Positions 30,129-34,943 of a stretch of DNA of 34,943 nucleotides are shown here, one piece after another. The DNA is from Beijerinckiaceae bacterium. GTDB taxonomy: Bacteria > Pseudomonadota > Alphaproteobacteria > Rhizobiales > Beijerinckiaceae. Every line of letters begins with the position of its first letter. The stretch's first letter is position 1. The stretch covers positions 1 through 34,943 of the forward strand of contig CANJWR010000029.1 of NCBI GenBank assembly GCA_947478455.1, written 5' to 3'. The position numbers and the translations under genes are program-made. The notes under the pieces were generated by a model. The model searched no databases. It was not told the origin of the DNA and saw only the letters and a list, made by a program, of their open reading frames with translations.

Positions 30129-30922
30129 TTCAGCAGCCTCCCCTGCGCGAACATGAAAGCCGCATCCATAATTCCGTAAAGCGCCGCCATGGTGAGCATG
30201 TAGACAATCACAATATCGGTCGCCAGCAGGCTCGACGCCTGCATCATCCGGCTGCCGAGGCCGCTGACGCCGTTCAGTTCGGCCGCCACCACCGCCATCC
30301 ACGCCTGACCGAGTGCCGTGCGCAGGCCGATCAGCATGCCAGGCGTCGCAGCCGGCAGCAGAACCTTGATGAGCTTTTCCCAGCCGTTGCGAAACCCGAA
30401 GGCTTCAGCCACTTCCACCAGATCGCGGTCCACGGTGCGGATCGCCCCGTGGGCGGCGAAAAACGTGATCCAGAACACCCCGATGGAGATGATGAACACC
30501 GCCGCCGCCTGATCCACCCCGAACCAGATGATCGCAAACGGCGCCCAGGCCAGATTGGGGATCGGCCGCAGCAGCCGCACCACCCAGGCCAGAAAATCCT
30601 CCAGAAACCTCGACATGCCGGTGAAGACGCCAAGCACCGCGCCCAGTCCGGCCCCCACCCCGAATCCCAGCAGATAATGGCCGAGGCTGAGCCCCACCAT
30701 TTCGAACCAGATGCCTGAGCGGAATTCCTTCATGAACGCCGCCGGCAGGCTCGACGGCGGCGGCAGGAACATCGGCGCAATGAGCCCGAAGCGCGGTGCG
30801 GCCTCCCACAGGAGCAGGAAGCAGGCGAGCCCGAGGGCGGCGAGAAGGACAGGTTTCTGGCGCAACGGGATTTCCGCGAGCAAAGGAAGTCCACATGAAC
30901 TGTTTCCCACCAAACAAGTCAA
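30116..30922 (-). CDS. ABC transporter permease, NitT/TauT (SsuC-like) family
   Basis: Up to 268 aa, with about six membrane segments. The permease EAA loop is EVAEAFGFRNGWEKLIKVLLPAATPGMLIGLR-like, the normal contact with the ATPase. The N-terminus is uncertain: the frame opens with TTG at 30922, GTG at 30910 is another choice, and no ATG precedes the first membrane segment (about residues 24-40). It overlaps the ATPase by 13 nt, indicating translational coupling. It is divergent from the MFS gene. Confidence 0.85.
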   Translation of the reverse strand: MTCLVGNSSCGLPLLAEIPLRQKPVLLAALGLACFLLLWEAAPRFGLIAPMFLPPPSSLPAAFMKEFRSGIWFEMVGLSLGHYLLGFGVGAGLGAVLGVFTGMSRFLEDFLAWVVRLLRPIPNLAWAPFAIIWFGVDQAAAVFIISIGVFWITFFAAHGAIRTVDRDLVEVAEAFGFRNGWEKLIKVLLPAATPGMLIGLRTALGQAWMAVVAAELNGVSGLGSRMMQASSLLATDIVIVYMLTMAALYGIMDAAFMFAQGRLLKWKP

Positions 30923-31058
30923 GATAGTCGTATTAAGTTGCGCGTCTTGTGCGCATCCGCCTTGCCAAATTTCGAATTGCGCGATGACCCGGCCGCTTTA
31001 TGCTGCGGCGCAAATTCAGACCGGGCTGTTTCGCGCCGGCCTGCCCGGAATCCTGCCC

Positions 31059-32309
31059 ATGAGCCTAAACCCGCAAGCTTCCGCCGCCTCCGCGCGCGCC
31101 CGTCGCCTGTCGCCAGAATTGATCATTGTGGCGGGCTGCATGATCGCGGTTTTGACGTTTGGCCCGCGCTCGGCTCTGGGCGTCTTCCAGATGCCGGTGC
31201 TGAAGGATTTCGGCTGGGGCAGCGACACTTTCTCCTTCGCCATGGCGATTCAATATCTGCTCTGGGGCGCAGGCCAGCCTTTCGCCGGGGCCATCGCGGA
31301 CCGCTACGGTTCGCGCATTGTGCTTGTCGGCGGCACGCTGCTTTACGCCGCCGGGCTTGCGCTCATGTCGATCTCGACGACGCCTCTGGCCTTCGATCTC
31401 ACAGCCGGCGTTCTGATGGGCTTTGGCCTGTCTGGCTGTTCGTTCAATCTCGTCATCGGGGCCTTCAGCAAGCTGTTGCCCGAAGAGCGGCGCTCGACCG
31501 CCTACGGATTGGGAACGGCCGCCGGCTCTTTCGGGCAGTTCATTTTCTCGCCCTTCGCGGGCGCGATGGTCGGCAGTCTTGGCTGGCAGACCACGGCGTT
31601 GATTTTCGCCGCCGTAATGATGGTCGTGATTCCGCTGACGGCGGCTGTCGCCAGCCCACCCATGAACCAGAACGCCGCTCTCGCCGGCCCGCCGCCGCAG
31701 ACATTCAGACAGGCGCTGAGCGAGGCCTTCGGCCATCGCTCTTATGTGCTTCTGGTGATCGGCTTCTTCACCTGCGGCTTCCAGCTCGCATTCGTGACGA
31801 TCCATTTCCAGAAATACGTGGTCGAGGCCGGGCTCGAGCCCTCCGTCGGCTACTGGGCCTTCGCGCTCGTCGGTATTTTTAACATGATAGGGTCTTTCAG
31901 TGCCGGCTGGATCGGCAACCGCGTGCCGCGCCGCTGGGTGCTGTCTTTCATCTATCTGTCGCGCTCGCTGGTGACGCTGGCCTTCATTTCGCTGCCCGCG
32001 ACACCAATGTCGGCCTATGCATTCGGGGCCCTGTCAGGGCTGCTCTGGCTTTCGACAGTTCCGCCCACCTCGTCGCTCATCGGGTTGATGTTCGGCACGC
32101 GCTATATGGCGACGCTTTACGGCTTCGCCTTCTTCTCCCACCAGGTCGGCGGCTTTATCGGGCTGGTGCTGAGCGGCGCAGTACGCGAGTCGACCGGTTC
32201 CTACACGGCCATGTGGTGGGCCTCGATCGCGCTCGGCGTCGCCTCGGCGCTCATCAACCTGCCGATCGTCGAGAAGCCGGTTCAACGCACCGCAACGGTG
32301 CCGGCCTGA
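31059..32309 (+). CDS. Major facilitator superfamily transporter
   Basis: A 416-aa membrane protein with about twelve hydrophobic segments. The MFS loop 2-3 signature is GAIADRYGSRIVLVGG. The overall look is of the oxalate/formate antiporter-like or monocarboxylate group (GPRSALGVFQMPVLKDFGW near the N-terminus). The start at 31059 leaves a short cytosolic N-terminus; an in-frame ATG at 30984 would add 25 residues but has no better ribosome site. It would move a small organic acid using the proton gradient; the substrate is unknown. The 136-nt gap upstream, shared with the permease gene, holds no clear promoter. Confidence 0.85.
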   Translation: MSLNPQASAASARARRLSPELIIVAGCMIAVLTFGPRSALGVFQMPVLKDFGWGSDTFSFAMAIQYLLWGAGQPFAGAIADRYGSRIVLVGGTLLYAAGLALMSISTTPLAFDLTAGVLMGFGLSGCSFNLVIGAFSKLLPEERRSTAYGLGTAAGSFGQFIFSPFAGAMVGSLGWQTTALIFAAVMMVVIPLTAAVASPPMNQNAALAGPPPQTFRQALSEAFGHRSYVLLVIGFFTCGFQLAFVTIHFQKYVVEAGLEPSVGYWAFALVGIFNMIGSFSAGWIGNRVPRRWVLSFIYLSRSLVTLAFISLPATPMSAYAFGALSGLLWLSTVPPTSSLIGLMFGTRYMATLYGFAFFSHQVGGFIGLVLSGAVRESTGSYTAMWWASIALGVASALINLPIVEKPVQRTATVPA

Positions 32310-32344
32310 AGGGCGGGTTACACGCGAGTTGTTGGCGTTGGTGT

Positions 32345-32370
32345 ATCGAAGCCGCTCAGGCGGCTTCGAT
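32345..32370. other. 11-bp hairpin between convergent genes
   Basis: ATCGAAGCCGC (32345-32355) pairs with GCGGCTTCGAT (32360-32370) around a TCAG loop. It spans the stop codon of the small minus-strand gene. No T run follows on either side, so termination strength is doubtful. Confidence 0.55.
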
Positions 32371-32592
32371 CGGGGTGATCTGATGTTCGGCAACCACCCG
32401 CTCGAACACTTCTCCGTCGCTCTTGATCCGGTACTGCAGATGCGTGCCGAGCGGCGGCAGGCAGGCGGTGATTCGACACGTGCCGGGCGGACGCGGAAAC
32501 AGCGGCGATTCGACGTTCACAGCCTGTCCGAGCTTGTATCTGTGGGTCTCCGACTGCGTCGGCTGTACCCGTTCGGCTTGCTTGTAGGCCAT
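32356..32592 (-). CDS. Small hypothetical protein (78 aa)
   Basis: Unrecognised family. GGAGGA 7 nt before the ATG at 32592 supports this start; the open frame upstream of it has no coding look. The protein is soluble and basic to neutral, with a PRPPGTCRITACLPPLG centre and a QYRIKSDGEVFERVVAE end that looks like a small beta-rich fold. Small genes of this kind near recA occur in related genomes as far as I recall. Function unknown. Confidence 0.68.
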   Translation of the reverse strand: MAYKQAERVQPTQSETHRYKLGQAVNVESPLFPRPPGTCRITACLPPLGTHLQYRIKSDGEVFERVVAEHQITPIEAA

Positions 32593-32769
32593 GATGTCGT
32601 CCTCCGGATCGCGGCCACAAAAGCGAGCATCCGCAAGCGAACAAGCCGAGCCTCCAAGGGGAAGATCGAGCGAACCGTCACGGTTTCTAGCATGGTTCTT
32701 TGATTTCAGGGCGAAAATCGACGTTTTGGCGAAAAAGCTCTTTCCAGTAATTAACCATAATTTGCACGA

Positions 32770-32784
32770 GAACAAAAAAAGAAC
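32770..32784. promoter_or_regulatory. LexA (SOS) box upstream of recA
   Basis: GAAC (32770-32773), seven A, GAAC (32781-32784): an exact match to the alphaproteobacterial LexA site GAAC-N7-GAAC (GTTC-N7-GTTC on the other strand). Two more GAAC half-sites follow at 32789 and 32795. It lies about 87 nt before the recA start. The 278-nt gap 32593-32870 otherwise holds no gene. Confidence 0.82.
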
Positions 32785-32870
32785 TTGCGAACAGGAACAA
32801 ATCAGGTACGTTGAATTCATCAGACAGTCGTTGCGCTTCTTATTAAGCCCGTGCCAGAAGGAATGGACCT

Positions 32871-33947
32871 GTGACCCAAGCGAATCTCCGCCTCGTGGAA
32901 GGAACGTCCGTGGATAAGACCAAGGCGCTCGACGCCGCCCTGTCGCAAATTGAACGCGCCTTCGGCAAGGGCTCGATCATGCGTCTGGGCAAGAACCAGA
33001 AAGCCGTCGAGATCGAGACCGTATCGACCGGTTCGCTCGGGCTCGATATCGCGCTCGGCGTCGGCGGCCTGCCGCGCGGGCGCATCATCGAGATTTACGG
33101 ACCGGAATCCTCCGGCAAGACGACCCTGACACTTCATGTGATCGCCGAAGCCCAGAAGCGCGGCGGCATCTGCGCCTTCGTGGACGCCGAACATGCCCTC
33201 GACCCGGTTTACGCCCGCAAGCTTGGCGTCAATCTGGAAGACCTGCTGATTTCCCAGCCCGACACCGGCGAACAGGCGCTCGAAATTACCGATACGCTGG
33301 TTCGTTCCGGCGCGGTCGATGTTCTGGTGGTCGATTCCGTGGCGGCCCTGACGCCCCGCGCCGAAATCGAGGGCGAAATGGGCGAAGTCCAGCCGGGTCT
33401 TCAGGCCCGCCTGATGAGCCAGGCCCTGCGCAAGCTCACCGCCTCGATCTCGCGGTCAAACACGATGGTTATCTTCATCAACCAGATTCGTATGAAGATC
33501 GGCGTCATGTACGGTAGCCCGGAGACCACGACTGGCGGCAACGCCTTGAAATTCTACGCTTCTGTCCGTCTCGATATTCGCCGCATCGGCGCCATCAAGG
33601 ACCGCGAGGAAGTGATCGGCAACCAGACCCGCGTCAAGGTCGTCAAGAACAAGGTGGCTCCACCGTTCAAGCAGGTCGAATTCGACATCATGTATGGCGA
33701 AGGTATCTCCAAGATGGGCGAACTGGTCGATCTTGGCGTGAAGGCCGGCGTGGTCGAGAAATCCGGCGCCTGGTTCTCCTACGACAGCCAGCGCCTCGGT
33801 CAGGGCCGCGAAAACGCCAAGACCTTCCTCAAGGAAAATCCCGATCTGGCCAACAAGATCGAACATTCGATCCGCGAGAATTCCGGCCTTATCGCCGAAC
33901 GTATTCTCGAAAATGCCGATCCTTCGGAAGATTCCGACGAATCCTGA
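32871..33947 (+). CDS. recA: Recombinase RecA
   Basis: A 358-aa DNA strand-exchange ATPase and LexA coprotease. Walker A is GPESSGKTT; Walker B is [12 protein letters not shown]; the DNA-binding loops include [21 protein letters not shown]-like and [21 protein letters not shown]-like sequence; an acidic tail (DPSEDSDES) ends it. The start codon is GTG at 32871 after [13 protein letters not shown] before [10 protein letters not shown] is the usual N-terminus in Hyphomicrobiales, which argues against the later GTG at 32910. SOS control is shown by the LexA box upstream. alaS follows, as in many alphaproteobacteria. Confidence 0.98.
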   Translation: MTQANLRLVEGTSVDKTKALDAALSQIERAFGKGSIMRLGKNQKAVEIETVSTGSLGLDIALGVGGLPRGRIIEIYGPESSGKTTLTLHVIAEAQKRGGICAFVDAEHALDPVYARKLGVNLEDLLISQPDTGEQALEITDTLVRSGAVDVLVVDSVAALTPRAEIEGEMGEVQPGLQARLMSQALRKLTASISRSNTMVIFINQIRMKIGVMYGSPETTTGGNALKFYASVRLDIRRIGAIKDREEVIGNQTRVKVVKNKVAPPFKQVEFDIMYGEGISKMGELVDLGVKAGVVEKSGAWFSYDSQRLGQGRENAKTFLKENPDLANKIEHSIRENSGLIAERILENADPSEDSDES

Positions 33948-34137
33948 GTTCCGCCGCCGTTTCGCAGATCGCGAGAGCGGTTCGGGAACTGACGAAGGCG
34001 ACCCTGCCGGGGTTCTTCGTCAGGCCGGTCAATGGGCAAGGTCCCCGTCCATCCCGGCGTTCCCGAACTCCTCCCGTACGGCGGGGCGGGGACGGACTCG
34101 CTAACGTCCTCGACAGTCTCCTGTCCCGCCGCTAGAT

Positions 34138-34170
34138 ACAGCCCGGATCAATCGATCCGGGCTGTTGCAT
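34138..34170 (+). terminator. Probable recA terminator
   Basis: ACAGCCCGGATC (34138-34149) pairs with GATCCGGGCTGT (34154-34165), with a 4-nt loop and a weak tail (TGCATTT). It is in the 334-nt gap between recA and alaS. The rest of the gap has no ORF or clear promoter that I can support. Confidence 0.65.
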
Positions 34171-34275
34171 TTCAGCAGTCTGGCCAGCATCTTGCTATCT
34201 GCTCTCCGCAAACGGATGCGCCCGTGCGCATCTTTCGGGACGACGCGGAGCGCGGGTAGCCAATGAACTGAGTAA

Positions 34276-34943
<668 letters not shown>

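Overview
The window looks like chromosome from a high-GC alphaproteobacterium of the order Hyphomicrobiales (Rhizobiales). Support comes from recA directly upstream of alaS, an F0-only ATP synthase operon (atpI-B-E-F'-F) with split b/b' subunits, an alphaproteobacterial LexA site (GAAC-N7-GAAC) before recA, and two palindromic repeats of kinds I recall from Bradyrhizobium-like genomes. Genus cannot be fixed from the sequence alone. I saw no tRNA, rRNA, CRISPR array, insertion sequence or phage gene.

Left part, 1-7.2 kb (+): the tail of an ABC transporter ATPase is followed by three paralogous double-cupin proteins of about 370 aa, interleaved with two paralogous periplasmic binding proteins. 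A stand-alone cupin follows, then a terminator and a small protein with a histidine-rich tail. This duplicated cupin/binding-protein module is the best candidate for an undescribed system. The C-terminal cupin sites are intact in all three bicupins, while the N-terminal sites lose their metal ligands step by step.

7.3-13.7 kb: a divergent aromatic-oxidation locus. On the minus strand lie a Rieske ferredoxin, an IclR regulator, an Fd-FAD-NAD reductase and a 4,5-dihydroxyphthalate-decarboxylase-like protein. On the plus strand lie the Rieske oxygenase alpha subunit and an unrecognised 172-aa protein. A shared intergenic region carries a good promoter and GGAAC/GTTCC half-sites. A terminator and a two-gene (split) permease follow.

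13.8-24 kb: a molybdenum hydroxylase pair of the isoquinoline oxidoreductase type (minus), a membrane sulfatase-like enzyme (minus), a tricarboxylate-transporter-type binding protein plus an acyl-CoA dehydrogenase (plus), and a minus-strand set of extradiol dioxygenase, FAD monooxygenase and RidA-like protein. Taken together, 0-24 kb reads as a catabolic region for aromatic or N-heteroaromatic acids, with uptake proteins, ring hydroxylation, ring cleavage and decarboxylation. The actual substrate is not shown by the sequence.

24-35 kb: mostly housekeeping and transport. It holds bioY, an MBL-fold hydrolase, the F0 ATP synthase operon with a clear promoter, a GNAT acetyltransferase, a NitT/TauT-type ABC ATPase and permease without a binding protein, an MFS transporter, a small conserved-looking ORF, recA with an SOS box, and the start of alaS, which runs off the right edge.
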